Shown: piece by piece, positions 23,278 to 36,491 of the stretch
Numbering within the stretch: position 1 is the first letter of the stretch
Layout of the letters: each line of letters opens with the position of its first letter
Source of the DNA: Eriocheir sinensis
Taxonomy: Eukaryota; Arthropoda; Malacostraca; Decapoda; Varunidae
NCBI RefSeq assembly: GCF_024679095.1
Contig: NC_066568.1
Coordinates: forward strand, 466,362 to 530,361
Length of the DNA stretch: 64,000 nucleotides
Direction of reading: 5' to 3'
Made by a program: the position numbers and the translations under genes
The notes under the pieces: model-generated
The model's input: only the letters and a program-made list of their open reading frames with translations
Database searches by the model: none
Told to the model about the DNA's origin: nothing

Positions 23278-23975
23278 GTGTCCTTCAATACCTTACAATC
23301 TCACATTCTCCACCTGTCAACTTGAAACAATTTTCCAAACATCTACTACACTTTCCTGTCTCTTTCTTCTATTTAAATATTCTTGGCCCAACCTCAACTC
23401 AAGAACCTTAACTTCAAGAACATATTTGTTAACTTATGATTTATATTTTCCTTAAAAAAAATCATGAATGCAGTTTTTTCTTTGAAGATTATTTTTACCA
23501 TGACAATATATTTTTCTCGTATGGATTATGCATCCCGTGTGAGGGGTGGGGGGTCATTCACATAGCCCTATTGCACAATAGTTAAAAGCTCTTTGTCTGA
23601 TCATTTCTACTCTTTCTAACGTTTTCTACTTCTCAAATTTCGCAGTGCTGAATTTCGTTATAATTATATTCCATCGTTGTTTTCATGCAGACTGCTGTTC
23701 TGAACTTGGTAACTGTATGCCTCCACCCCTCTTGCTGCCCCGCTGTATACACGATTTTCAACTCTAGCTCACTTCTATGCAATCCGAATCCCTTATGAAA
23801 GAGTTAAACATCATCTTCATCTTTACATCTCTCACGCTGGTAATCTCTGGAACAGTCTTCTTTCCTTGTATTTCCTCCTGCCTACAACTTGAACTTTTTC
23901 GAAAGGGGATTCTAAAGACACTTCTCCTACGGAATTGATTTTTCTTTCGGTCGCTCTTTTTTAATTGCTTTTATG
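23278..23975 (+). mobile_element. Old, diverged LINE-A 3' part
   Basis: Aligns by eye from the VSFNASKTQFLHLSTRHN region to the 3' UTR start, with many substitutions and no open frame. The match is clear at 23519-23580 (MEYASHVWGG region) and 23690-23945. No A tail remains. Confidence 0.7.
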
Positions 23976-24409
23976 ACGAGATCGACGCAGCTTCAAACAA
24001 ATATGATCGAACATGACTAAGTTTCTTGTATTTATTGTAGTAGCTTAATACTCATCTCTTGAAAAAGTCTGGGATATGATACATTACATACAGAAAAAGG
24101 ATGGATGTTATAGACTTTGCCAGTAAGAGAAGAAAAGGACGAATATATTACTAAATTATTGCATAGCGATGATCGATGAGTTATTTGCAACTGATAATAG
24201 GTTTGTTGTTGCAACACTCAAGCCCAAGCTATGTCAGGTCATGAGGAATCTAGAGCTTAAACAATATTGTAATCTTTCTGGAGTGACTGGAATATCTGCC
24301 ATGAGATCAGGAGTGTGCTGTATCAGCCTCAAATCGGTTAAATGTGTTCAGCTTCCTTGAAGACCCTTTAGAACTGTAGGGTACTTTCAAACGTAGGAGT
24401 GCATTGGAG
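23976..24409. other. No recognised feature
   Basis: AT-rich, with short unconnected open frames and no element ends visible. Confidence 0.5.
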
Positions 24410-25891
24410 AGGGCTCGATAACTACGAGTGGGTTTACCTCTGGGAGACGATGGAAGATATCGAGAAGAGTCACCCTGCTAAGCTTGGTAGGAGTCGATAA
24501 AAATATAAAGCTCTGTCACGTAGGACTAGACCTCTCCTGAGGAGAGACAAGGATATATATGTCAAGAGTCTCGTTCAGGATGCCGAGGGCTATTTAAATG
24601 GAAATGCCCTCCGACATGCTTACCGAGCCCTGTAGTAGCTCCGCTATAAGCCTCCCTCTCAGTCATCCGAACAGTAGACGGTTGCCTCGTGCCAGACATG
24701 GATGGGCATAGTAATCTATGGGCTGAGTTGTACATAGCGGACGATTCGCGAGAGCAGCTTTCAGCTGCTGGGGTGCTGATGGTTGATGCTGCTCTACCCA
24801 TCGAAGCAGGCACATCATCTCGTGATGATGTCAGAGAGACTGAGGCCAGGTGTAGATGTGAAGAGGCACTTGGTGTCTGTACCATAAATGCGAAACTTTT
24901 AAAGGCTGAATACAAGGCAGCTTGTATGCGGTCTAGACTGCGGTATTGGAATCTGATACCATTTCTCCTGACTCGAAGAGGGGGCTGGTCATCCCTATCG
25001 GGAACAGGAAATGGGACCGACAAGACTGCAGCAACTACTGTGGTTTTACGCTGCTCGGCGTGCCAGGCAAGGTACTTGCCCATCTATTGCCCATGCGAAT
25101 TCGCAGGTGGAGAGACCTGAACAGCCCTGGTTTACGCCTGGTAAGTCGACAACTGATCGTATCTTATTATACCCTCTATTGGTGCACCGACGTGAGTTTT
25201 AACTTGGGATGGTTGCAGCATATATAAATCTTTAACAGTCGTTTAATTCAGTGCCTTGCGAGGCACTCTAGGATCACCCGCGATACCGCGAGAATCTTAC
25301 AGGGATTGTTGGTCTACCGACTAGTCTGTACTGATGATGAGAGTGCTGTGAAATGTAAGGGACGCGTGTCCATCTACTTTACCGCGAAAGCGAAAGTGAT
25401 CCAGGGCTTTATCCTTGTCCCAGCACTTTTATACACTTGTATGGGCTGGGTACTTGGCAGAGTTGTGGATCAGAGTTATTGGGGAGCATCTATTAGCAGT
25501 CCCAGGATCACTTACATTTTTTTGACGATGATGAAGTAATTCTTGCGGAGTTGTTGGAAATTTTGGTGATGGCTCTTGAGGCACTGCACGAGGAGTCGAA
25601 TCCCTTGATACTCCAGGTTTCCCTGGCCAAGAGCAAGGTGCAGGTATTTCGAAATTTATTAGATGAACTAGCTCAGTATAATCTATTCACTCGTGTGGCA
25701 CAGACATTTAGGAAAACTGTACATATTTTGGTAGCATAGTGCAAAACAGTGGTGAGTCTCCTTACGAAGTTTTACACCGGATTGCTTTGGCCTACAGTGT
25801 TAAGGACTCGCTCATCACGAGTAAATATCATTTTCGATACCTGAACTGAAGGAAAAAGATTCAGATCTTCAATTCACTTGTGTCCTTTGTC

Positions 25892-26248
25892 TTTTTTTTT
25901 TTACGTCGCGGCCTATTGCGCCGGTAGGCTTCTTCCCGGTGGGGCCTGATGGTCGGCCCAAGGCTTCTTCCCGGTGGGGCCTGATGGTCGGCCCAGCCCG
26001 TTCTGGCGCAGGCGAGTGTTTTATAGTGGCGCCATCTTGCATTGGCTCATGCTGCCCTCCCGGAGCTCATCTTTAATCTTAGAATTTAGAGTCCGGGTTG
26101 ATAGGTGGTCTTCTGGACAGCATGTGGGGAGTTTTAAGCCACTCGGCGGCGGCTGAAAAATCCCAGCTTGGTGGCACCGGACGGGGATTGAACTCGCGTC
26201 CTCCTGAACGCGGCGCCGTCACTCTGTTGACTCAGCCACCGCCTCCCC
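25892..26248 (-). mobile_element. tRNA-derived SINE, copy 3 (in RTE)
   Basis: Inverted full-length member: a T-run (25892-25902) is the A tail, followed by an ACGTCGCGGCCTATTGCG end, the GGCGCCATCTTGCATTGG body, and a head ending at GCCACCGCCTCCCC (26248). It has a small tandem duplication of the CTTCTTCCCGGTGGGGCC block. The RTE frame resumes on the other side. Confidence 0.85.
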
Positions 26249-26469
26249 TAATATAATTAACATGGCTATGCGACATGGACACTGAAAAGCGACTTGAAGA
26301 GGCGGATACTCTTGGTAAGAAGTGACTACTCATAATTGTGGAATAAATTTGTATCACATTCAGCGAATTGGAACTGCAGGATCCTTCATCTCACCGCCGG
26401 GCAACCGGGTATGTGACACGCGACCTAAAAGCCAACCTTGTTCACCCGGTTGTTTATTTTTGTGTTTTT

Positions 26470-27006
26470 TTGTTTTACGTCGCGGCCTATTGCGCCGGTA
26501 GGCTTCTTCCCGGTGGGGCCTGATGGTCGGCCCAAGGCTTCTCCCCGGTGGCGAGTGTTTATAGTGGCGCCATCTTGCATTGGCTCATGCTGCCCTCCCG
26601 GAGCTCATCTTCAATCCTAGAATCTAGAGTCCGGGTTGATAGGTGGTCTTCTGGACAGCATTTGGGTAGTTTTAACCCGGTAGCAGCGACGGGCCAAATT
26701 TGTGGCTTTACCATGTAGCAACGACGGGCCAAATTTGTGCCATGATTTAAACCCCCCAAAATAGATGATACATAAGCTGATCACAAATGCTTTGATATAT
26801 ATTATGAAATGGTTTGTGTGAGGGGTGATTTTTTTCTCATTTTTCTCGCTTGGAGGGACCATTAAGAAACATGACCCCCCTGCAACCGGGTTAATCCACT
26901 CGGCGGCGGCTGAAAAATCCCAGCTTTGGTGGCACCGGGCGGGGATTGAACTCGCGTCCTCCTGAACGCGGCGCCGTCACTCTATCGATTCAGCCACCGC
27001 CTCCCC
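26470..27006 (-). mobile_element. tRNA-derived SINE, copy 4, interrupted by a MITE
   Basis: Same family and orientation as copy 3. The body is split at 26672-26894 by a TTAA-flanked insert, and 45 bp after the CTTCTCCCCGGTGG block are missing. The B-box region GATTGAACTCGCGTCC (26944-26959) is kept. Confidence 0.85.
26676..26890. mobile_element. piggyBac-type MITE with TTAA duplication
   Basis: A 215-bp insert lies between TTAA (26672-26675) and TTAA (26891-26894). Terminal inverted repeats are CCCGGTAGCAGCGACGGG on the left and CCCGGTTGCAGGGGGGTC read inward on the right (11 of the first 13 match). Starting with CCC and duplicating TTAA are the hallmarks of the piggyBac superfamily. The internal GACGGGCCAAATTTGTG occurs twice. 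No coding capacity. A second copy is at 39030-39213. Confidence 0.85.
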
Positions 27007-27196
27007 CAAAAAGACAACCTCGCATAGAGGAGGTCAAGAGGATACCCACGTTGTTCGTGACTCGAGCAAGTCGATATCCCGTCGTCATGCCCTGAGGATG
27101 GGTGGGTGGGGGGGGTATGAAGACTTGCCAGTGGGGACTGCCTTCGTCAGGTGGATGAGGCGACATGCCCCCGAAAAATGCCCCTATTGATTGACT

Positions 27197-27531
27197 GTGA
27201 AAATTATGAGCATATAAAGAATATTATATAAAGCAAGGTTGTAGAAGGGATAGATTTATGTTGCTAGCAGGCTCAATAGTGTAGCTACCATAATTATATT
27301 GATATCAGATATCAAGGAAAACTACATTTCAGGCAACTTTAATGGTAGGGAATGGTTAGCAAGAGGATGGGAACTGATAAAATGAGATTCTTTGACACTA
27401 ATCTGTTTATTTATAAATTATTTAATAACCAATGTGTGACAACGTCATGGGATTACTGAGCACATGTAGGTAGTAAATTTATACAAATAGACTCTAACTT
27501 GGCTCCTAAGTGACAGTCTTTATCCTTTCAG
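27197..27531. other. AT-rich sequence upstream of the 27534 exon
   Basis: No element recognised. It ends with a pyrimidine tract and CAG at 27529-27531, which reads as a splice acceptor, so this is probably a 5' UTR intron. Confidence 0.45.
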
Positions 27532-27533
27532 AA

Positions 27534-29713
<2,180 letters not shown>

Positions 29714-30029
29714 GTACTGTAACATGAACCTGTAAACATCAAACCAATGCTTACCCCCATTCTGATATTAAATGAACACTAAGATAATGTTTCTCACTTC
29801 TTATTACTTCATTTAATTATTCCATAAAATATTTTTGCCTAACTGATTGCAGTGCTCGTCCTGGGAACAAGAAGTGCATAAAATAAGTCACACATAGCGA
29901 CAGAGTTGCATGGAGGATCACAGGAGCAGTGTACAGGACCAGTTACCCATCTGTGCAGACGTTCTGCCGTATTTTCCAGTATATGGGTAGGGCGTTATGG
30001 AGTTAATCCAGCTCTTACGGTTTTCATTA
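29714..30029. other. No recognised feature
   Basis: Begins with the donor of exon 2 and then AT-rich sequence. The last part may be the 3' portion of the Gypsy element, but no motif was seen. Confidence 0.4.
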
Positions 30030-30428
30030 GCATGGCGTATAGGAAGGGTCGTCGCTGGCCACGTACCGTAGCTTCTCAAGTACCAGATCCTCATAAAGGG
30101 CTGACAAAGGCTGGGAGCGGGCGACGTAGTCTACGGTCTGCAGTTTAACGCCACTGCTGACGGAAAGACCGGCCTGCGTGCCTAGCATTTCGTCCACCGG
30201 AGTTGAGTTGGGTGGCTGACTGGCGAGCTGGAAAGAGCACAACTTCTTGCACGCACGCCACACAGCCGTCAAAACGAATGCCGAGATATTCTCCTTCAGT
30301 CGCTGGAGGCGCTGATTCTCGTTGGCGTCCAGTGTCTAGCTGTTCAGGATCGGTACCAAGGGGCTATAGTCCATGATGAGGTCCACGTGTCGGAGGTCAT
30401 TCAGGTAAAACTTGCTCTTTGACATGGT

Positions 30429-31820
30429 TCATGCCCCTGCCAGCTCCTTAAGCCCAATGGTGGAGTAACGATTCACGGTATTAGTAAGAAAACGCGAGTC
30501 GCGCTGGACCAGCCGGAACTTTCCTCCGCCTTGGTCCTGCAGGAGGGCGTAACAAACACTGCTCTGGCGTGAGGCATCCATCTGCATGACTGTGGGGAGT
30601 ACTGGGTGTAACTTAGCGAGAGAAGGTGGACTTGACAGAGCCTCATTCACCTTATGAAAGGCCCGATTGTGGTCAAGAGTCCATGTGAATGTCCTCTTCT
30701 GGCTGATCAGGGAGGGAACGGTAAAGCGGCGGCCATCTGGTTCATCAAGCCCATAAACGACCTAAGATCAGTGGGGTTGCAAGTGTGGCAAAGTTGCCTC
30801 TCCGGATCGGCAGCGATATCATCCCCTCGTCGTTGTGGTGGAGGTGCGTGAGATAGCCTTTGTCGGAGAGCAGCAGGTTGTCTACTACCTTCATGCAGTT
30901 GGTCAAGCCTCTCAGTGTCGTGTCTCTTCGTAAATAGAAGGCGTGGTCCGTGGCCACAAAACCCATGGGGCCACGGCAATAGGGAAAGCGTCCGAAAGGC
31001 TTCATACAGGTGGTGAGTGACTGGTCTTCCTCTGCCAGCGGAATTTGCCAGTTCCTCCAAAGGGTGTCGATCGTAATGAAAACCATGCACTCGGTTCCAT
31101 ACTCTGTATGGTTGTAAAGGGTGTGGGTGAAAGGTGAGCTAGATGGGACACCTGGCTTTTGAGTTTTGACAGGTCGGCGGCGATGCGTACCCCACCGTTA
31201 AGCTTGGCCTCAGCCATTTGGTGACACCAAGGGAATGAGTCGTCGCCAGCGGGGGCGATGATGCATTGAGCCATCATATAACCCAGTTCTTTCATGACGG
31301 CTTCCCTGAAGGCGAGAGAATAAGCCGAGGAGTGTGTATCGCAAATGACTGCGTCATCATGCAGGTGGATTTTCATCGGGGGACCCGCCACCGCCTTCAA
31401 TGGTGTAGGTTTTAGGTCCTCCTTCGTCACCAGTAGATCCGGGTACACCTTCAGGAAGTGCTGCTTTGCCTCCAACGAGGACGTGTAGTTGTGGAGAACA
31501 AGCAGTTCCGACCTGGTTGGGCTTGGTGGAGGTGAAGTGGCCTCGGTGCGGCTCACTGTGGAGTCACCAAGGCGCTCCGCCCCTCGACTCACACACTCTG
31601 GTACCGGCGTGCCAGATACTAGTATCTGCTTTGATAGGTCGTGGGCACGAGAACAAGTGATGTCGTTGCGCACGTAGACGCAACATCCAGCTTTGGATTC
31701 AAATTTAAGATAGAGATAGTAGGAGGGAACAAAATAGAGATTGCTGTCTGTAGCTTCAGAAACCTGTGTTTCGGTGAGGAAGAGAAGGTGAGGTTTAGAG
31801 GAGGAGAGATGGTGTTCCAC
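30429..31820 (-). pseudogene. Gypsy pol (RT-RNase H) remnant
   Basis: Three overlapping open segments (31002-31820, 30745-31086, 30429-30650) carry one polyprotein split by frameshifts. The first begins in LINE-A endonuclease codons and changes to Gypsy at the LSKQILVSGTP junction (about 31630). The RT palm is recognisable by FITIDTLWRNWQIPLAEEDQ and the RNase H by the QMDAS motif, whose first catalytic Asp is kept. The aspartate box reads VVDNLLL, a degenerate form. No activity is expected. Assignment to Ty3/Gypsy rests on motif order gag-CCHC-RT-RH and the PFGRF...RGPMGF box. Confidence 0.7.
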
Positions 31821-32253
31821 AGAATGAAAATTAGAAAGAAGACCGCGAATGTTGCAGAAATTGAGAAGAAAAAGGCTCGAGGAGTTATCAAGGCACCTCT
31901 CAGATCGGCAGCCGGAAGGGGAGTCGTCCCTGGGGGAATTTGTGCTCCCCCCCCCCCAACACCCCCCCCCTCAGCGGGGACTCCGAGGCTTAGTTGTTGA
32001 ACGCCATTTTGAATTTTGAATTTTGGGAAAAGGTGTGTGTGTTGTATGAATGTAGTGCGGTATGGATAGAAGAGGATCTGTCTTTAAAGAACATGCTGAA
32101 CTACTCTCTCGTGTAGATGAGATGATAGGGAAACGGTTAGTGAGGTAATGGGAAGGGTCTTTGGAGGGCTTCAGCACCCTCCTCACTTCCCATATATACC
32201 TCATCGGGAGTGGCTTGCGCCCGTTCGGTAGGTGTCCTCCTACCTACTCCAAG
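31637..32253 (-). mobile_element. LINE-A 5' end fragment (3'-truncated) inside Gypsy
   Basis: Contains the LINE-A 5' UTR beginning with the same GGAGTAGGTAGG as the near-intact copy (47437) and the first endonuclease codons up to RAHDL. It lacks the rest of the element, the reverse of usual LINE truncation, and replaces the Gypsy protease region. Confidence 0.75.
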
Positions 32254-33514
32254 GAGTGGATGCGTGGGGTTGTGTTGGTTGCTGAACCTTTCGTAGTGCC
32301 TGAAGTGACGACAAACGTTGCACTGAGACCCTTTTGCAGGGCATTTGATGATGTGTGACCTGTGCTCTTCAGGACCACACCCGAAGCAGCTCACTACGGC
32401 GGAATAGCTTATGCGGGCCAGCCCTTGGCATACAGCCCGCGCGAAGGTTCAAGCCCCTCAGAGCTTACCGTTACTGGTTATGCCCGTGCTCCTGTATGCA
32501 GTGTTGGGTCGGAGTGTGGTACTGTGTGCGTCAGCAACCGTCGTATGGGCCACTTTTTTCCCCTCTTGTACTGTGCGAGTCCTCAAAGAGCAGGAGGCGG
32601 GCGGGGCCCCTATGGTCGCAGACTTGGTGGCATCACAAGACCAACGCACCGTCACTGCTTCCTGAAGCGTGCAGCAAGCGTCAATGGAAATGAGTCGCTG
32701 CAACAACTGTCCGTTCCGTTCCGGCATGGGCGTCATCCAGGTCTTCTTGCAGCGTGCATTCTGTTATGCACGCACGTCAATCTATTCCGACAGACTCTTT
32801 AGACGTGCAAGGAAGTCGTCGAAGCCCTAACTCTCGGTATGTTACAGTTGGAGAAGGTGCGTCGACGGAGGGCTTCCTAGCTCCGATCCCTAACGTGCTT
32901 CTGCAGAAGGTCGAGCACCTCTTCCACAGGACGTGATGAATCGGGGAGGAACCTGAAGCGTGTACTCTAGAATCCGCTGTGTTTCTGACGACAAGCACGC
33001 CATTAACAGGACAATTCTCGCCAGGTCGACCATGGTGGCGTAATCCTCCCATCGACGCCTCAACTTACGGATGCATAGGAACGTCCCGTCACGTGGGAGG
33101 CTGTGGGGGGTTGACAAAGGCCTTGACATATGCCCATAATGCTGAATCAGTGGCACCATGCTGTGGCGTATGCCTCTTCTCTGGCTTGGTGGTATTATGA
33201 GGAGGGAAGGAGGAGCGTTTCAGCAAGACACTTGCAAGCAATGCCTCCAAAAGCTGTGTCTTCCTCCCGACACGGGAGAAGGCGGGGTTGCGCTTCCTCC
33301 TCTTCTGGACGCACCCGCTCTTCCTCGCGGTATTGTGCTGCCTCTTCCTTAGTATGTACCCTCTCTTCCTCGCGGCCCCGGGTCTCCTTGCCGTCCATCC
33401 ACTGCAAGAGCTTAGGTAGTGGCCATCGCTGGCGGGACAAAGACCAAGGAAGGAGGGAGTGGTAGTTCACGGGAAGACGAAGATTCGGTGACGGTTTGGT
33501 AAGGTGGCGGGCAA

Positions 33515-34607
33515 GGGACTGTGGCAAATGGCCGCGGCCACCTAGCCGCCGACCAATTCGCCGCGGCCAACTGACCGCCGCAGACACATCTGTGATTGTG
33601 TTAATAAGACACGAATCTCTTGATGACTGACTGAGGTCGGATTTATAAGATACGACTCTCTTAATTTTTAATCATTATGATATTTGGCAACCCTTAAAGG
33701 ACCCATTAACCTCCTCCGTTAACCCGCATTTTTATTTTTATTAAAAACAATCGGGCGGTGACCTCGATAAGTCTGTGACAGCTCTATGATAGTTGTGATG
33801 AAAACGACTGTGTGTTAGGAGAAGTAGGAGAGAAAAAAAAAACAGACCCTGGCATTAAATTTTGTTCCCATGGAATATGTAACTGAAGCCACCAGATGAA
33901 CTTCAAGTGCTTCATGATTGGCTTGAGGACACCTGTGTTGGCAGAAGAAAAAGAAGAGGTAATGGCAGACGTGCTCTACTTTTTCCACAGGAAATGTGGA
34001 ACGTTTATGAACTCTCCTTAAATGACGAAGACAGGACAAAAGATAACGCAGAAGATGCTCATGGAAGACTGCAAAATGAACTTGGAATGCAACATCCTAC
34101 TGTTTGGAAATTTACTGATTGTTTGAAAAAAAGTCTGACGTGGAAGAGACCTATATTCCGAGCAGCTGATCACAGGGCAAGATCCACCTGTCAAGTTGAA
34201 GAAATATAGACAAGTAGATGAAAGAATCAAAGCAATTGTCAGTGAATTTGAGGGTCGAAATTATGTTGAGTATCTTAGGGACTTGCCAATAACTTTTCGT
34301 AGATTTTTGCAGTTGCATCTTATATTTTTCTCGTTTACTTAATTAATAAAGTAATTTTGAAATTTTAGCATTTTTGCATAAGTATCTTATATTTCTATAT
34401 TCCAATAAAGCACTCCATAAAGAAATTTTAACCCACTTGTTTTATCAAACACAATTGTATCCATCAACATCAAAAAGTTCCATATGGCGGCGAGTTGGAC
34501 CGTGGCGACTAGTCTTATTGCTAAATTTGGCGGCCAGCAGGCCGCGGCCAGTTTCCCGCGGTCAGTTAGTCTGCGGCCAGGTGGCCGCGGCCAGTTGTCA
34601 CAGACCC
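33515..34607 (+). mobile_element. MULE (Mutator-like) element with 9-bp TSD
   Basis: Terminal inverted repeats are GGGACTGTGGCAAATGGCCG on the left and GGGTCTGTGACAACTGGCCG read inward on the right, continuing as repeated GGCCGCGGCC blocks for about 70 bp. Flanks GGCGGGCAA (33506-33514) and GGCGAGCAA (34608-34616) form a 9-bp duplication with one change; 9 bp and G-starting long TIRs are typical of Mutator-like elements. The internal 33894-34209 segment encodes a transposase-derived C-terminal piece. At 1093 bp it is an internally deleted, non-autonomous copy. Confidence 0.8.
33907..34209 (+). pseudogene. MULE transposase C-terminal remnant
   Basis: About 100 codons: LHDWLEDTCVGRRKRRGNGR, FPQEMWNVYELSLNDEDRTK, AHGRLQNELGMQHPTVWKF and DCLKKSLTWKR. 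The N-x-x-E-x-x-H-x-R-x-Q pattern followed by HPxxWxF is the conserved region after the catalytic core in animal MULE transposases with FLYWCH fingers. Here the first Asn-to-His positions read DNAEDAHGRLQ. The catalytic DDE part is missing. A stop at 34207 ends it, and a related frame continues weakly to 34340. Family assignment is from memory of the motif, supported by the TIR and TSD. Confidence 0.6.
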
Positions 34608-34720
34608 GGCGAGCAAGGCTGCGGTGGGGGTGGCAGGCAAGGTGACAGTTACGCCACCACGGAATCTGTTCTCGATAACCGCGGCTGCCCATATAGGTTT
34701 CACTTATACTGCGTTATTTG

Positions 34721-35327
34721 ACGATATACAGTGGCGGCGTTTCACTAGCTATGGACCGCATGAAAATTGTAAATAGCTCCACAAAGGTAAGCGGAGCTAA
34801 CGAGGCAGCGGCTTGGGGTTATCTTGTCATCTTAACAGGAAACGATAACTAATGCTTAGTGACAACCTCCAAAACCCTGAGGCTTGCAGGAGGCACCACA
34901 CAAAGCAACACTGTTACTGGTAAGGCCTGGAGAGGCTTCAGTGGGGTCAACACCGGAACGCGGGCAGGGACAGGGCAGTGGCGCCAACCGGCTACGTATA
35001 TTTATTGTCAATTTTTCTCCCAAAGATCCTACTCACTGCGCCATGTTGTTCAGCATGTCTGTGTTTGCAGTGATGGGATAAACAACCACTGAATAAATCT
35101 AAGTCCGTATATTCTTTGGGGACAACCATAATGCGAGCGAGTACGTCAAAACTAGATATAAGACGGGCGTGAACTGGCCTGAGAGGCCACAAGAGGCAAC
35201 GAAGACAAACTGCTGACACTACAGTGTTAACGTTGCCCGCTGCAGGATTAATGTTACCTATATCCTCAATTGTTATTTCCTATAGGAAGAAAATCTGGCT
35301 TGCCACTAATATTCCTAAAAGTTTGAT
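34721..35327. other. No recognised feature
   Basis: Mixed composition. Short frames only; no repeats or LTR ends could be shown. Confidence 0.4.
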
Positions 35328-35640
35328 TTGTTTACAGCAAAGTAAGACAGCTAAGGAAATAAAACTAAAAAGCCATCTAGACGCTGCTCCGATAAAAGGA
35401 AACAGAATAAAAGGTCAAAAGAGAGGTCAGTTTCGGGAAAAAGATGCTCTTCTCTTGAAAGAGGCCATATGGTAGGCGGGAGGAAATAGAGACAAGGAAG
35501 GTTGTTCCAGAGTTTACCAGCGGAAGGAGTAAAATAAAGAAGATGCTGGTTAACTCTTGCAAAAGGAATTTGGACAGAATACGATAGAGCAAGAGTAGAT
35601 AGTAGTGTGCGGCTGGGTCGCGGCTGGGGGGGGGGGGGTT
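35328..35640 (-). mobile_element. Old LINE-A 3' end, minus orientation
   Basis: Diverged copy of the 3' UTR (GACAGCT...GCTGCTCC region) and the last roughly 70 codons (inverted ARVNQHL and GKLWN regions), ending in a G-run at 35627-35638. No poly(A) remains. Confidence 0.7.
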
Positions 35641-35971
35641 AGCATGAAGTTATATTCTACGGAATCTAACCTAAGTCTTTAGGCACGGCTCCCCTGAACC
35701 GCGCTTCTGCCACATAACCCCCATCACTCTGCTCGGAGGAGCTCGCTACCATCACCCCTCTCTCTCCCTCTTATTTACGATATATATAATATATTTTGCT
35801 TGGCTGTGCAGGACGCGAGAGTGAGACCTACGTGAGTCTTCCGTGGTGGCGGAAGGGTGAATGGTGCGGCACCATCTCATAAACCACGTTGCCAAGTAAA
35901 TTGAAAGGTTTATAGAGTAGTAGTTTTTCCCTCAAATCCCAAGCAATTCATAACACCATGCATTCGTATTA

Positions 35972-36085
<114 letters not shown>

Positions 36086-36160
36086 ATAAATGTATAACGT
36101 ACAGACTAACAGTGACTAACAGATCGATATGTGCAGGTCATCGCTAGATGTGTAAACAAT

Positions 36161-36260
36161 NNNNNNNNNNNNNNNNNNNNNNNNNNNNNNNNNNNNNNNN
36201 NNNNNNNNNNNNNNNNNNNNNNNNNNNNNNNNNNNNNNNNNNNNNNNNNNNNNNNNNNNN
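36161..36260. other. Assembly gap (100 N)
   Basis: Exactly 100 N characters, the conventional length for a gap of unknown size. Upstream exons of the 36492 gene could be hidden here or in the preceding 6 kb. Confidence 1.
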
Positions 36261-36330
36261 TTATTATTATTATTTTGTGTTTTATTCTTAAGTTGAGAAT
36301 ATGAAAATCAACTACAGAACTACAATATAA

Positions 36331-36332
<2 letters not shown>

Positions 36333-36376
<44 letters not shown>
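36333..36376. repeat. (CT)n microsatellite
   Basis: Short pure CT tract followed by a few CTAT units, about 115 bp before the membrane-protein exon. Confidence 0.9.
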
Positions 36377-36380
<4 letters not shown>

Positions 36381-36491
36381 CTATCTATCTATGTGTGCCA
36401 CAATTTCCTGAGCCACACAGCATCAGCAGGAAATGTTTTATCAGTGTGTGTGTATTACATTTACTTGACTCTCAACTCACACAAGTTCAGG

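Larger units (their letters stand above)
24410..27196 (+). mobile_element. RTE-type LINE, decayed, carrying two SINEs
   Basis: Motifs fall in the order of the RTE copy at the right end of the window: VRTVDGCLVPDMDG-like (24668), FLLTRRGGWS (24962), QDCSNYCGFTLLGVPGKVLA (25020), PGKSTTDRI (25139), YTCMGWVLGRVVDQS (25435), LAKSKVQVF (25627), then WTLKSDLKRR (26275) after the first SINE. The last codons and the terminal ATTGATTGA (27186-27196) lie after the second SINE; the same ATTGA repeats end the other RTE copy. Frameshifts and stops are everywhere. The span includes SINEs at 25892-26248 and 26470-27006. Confidence 0.7.
30030..34720 (-). mobile_element. Ty3/Gypsy-type LTR retrotransposon internal region, decayed
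   Basis: Read right to left: a gag-like segment (33159-32890: RRRWEDYATMVDLA), LLQRLISIDACCTLQEAV (about 32710), and a CCHC knuckle with CFGCGPEEHRSHIIKCPAKG (about 32390). Then a LINE-A fragment. Then the RT start (ELGYMMAQCIIAPAGDDSFP, about 31290), NGGVRIAADLSKL, TTCMKPFGRFPYCRGPMGF (about 31000), LTNCMKVVDNLLLSD in the position of the YVDD-type box (about 30890), and RNase H-like VMQMDASRQSSVCYALLQDQ (about 30590) with LNDLRHVDLIMDYSPLVPI. The protease region is missing. No LTR or primer-binding site was found. Interrupted by a MULE at 33515-34607. Confidence 0.7.

Noticed and set aside
24169..24360. Short open frame of 63 codons
   Set aside because: No recognisable motif, no splice context and no codon bias; consistent with chance.
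32355..33465. Plus-strand frames over the Gypsy gag region
   Set aside because: They are antisense shadows of the minus-strand gag, which carries the CCHC knuckle and gag motifs.
34721..34860. Gypsy LTR or primer-binding site near 34720
   Set aside because: No repeat partner at the other end of the element, and no primer-site match that I could defend.
36393..36491. Upstream ATG extending the membrane protein by 33 residues
   Set aside because: It would bury the signal peptide behind an irrelevant N-terminus, and an acceptor-like ttcag lies directly before the ATG at 36492.
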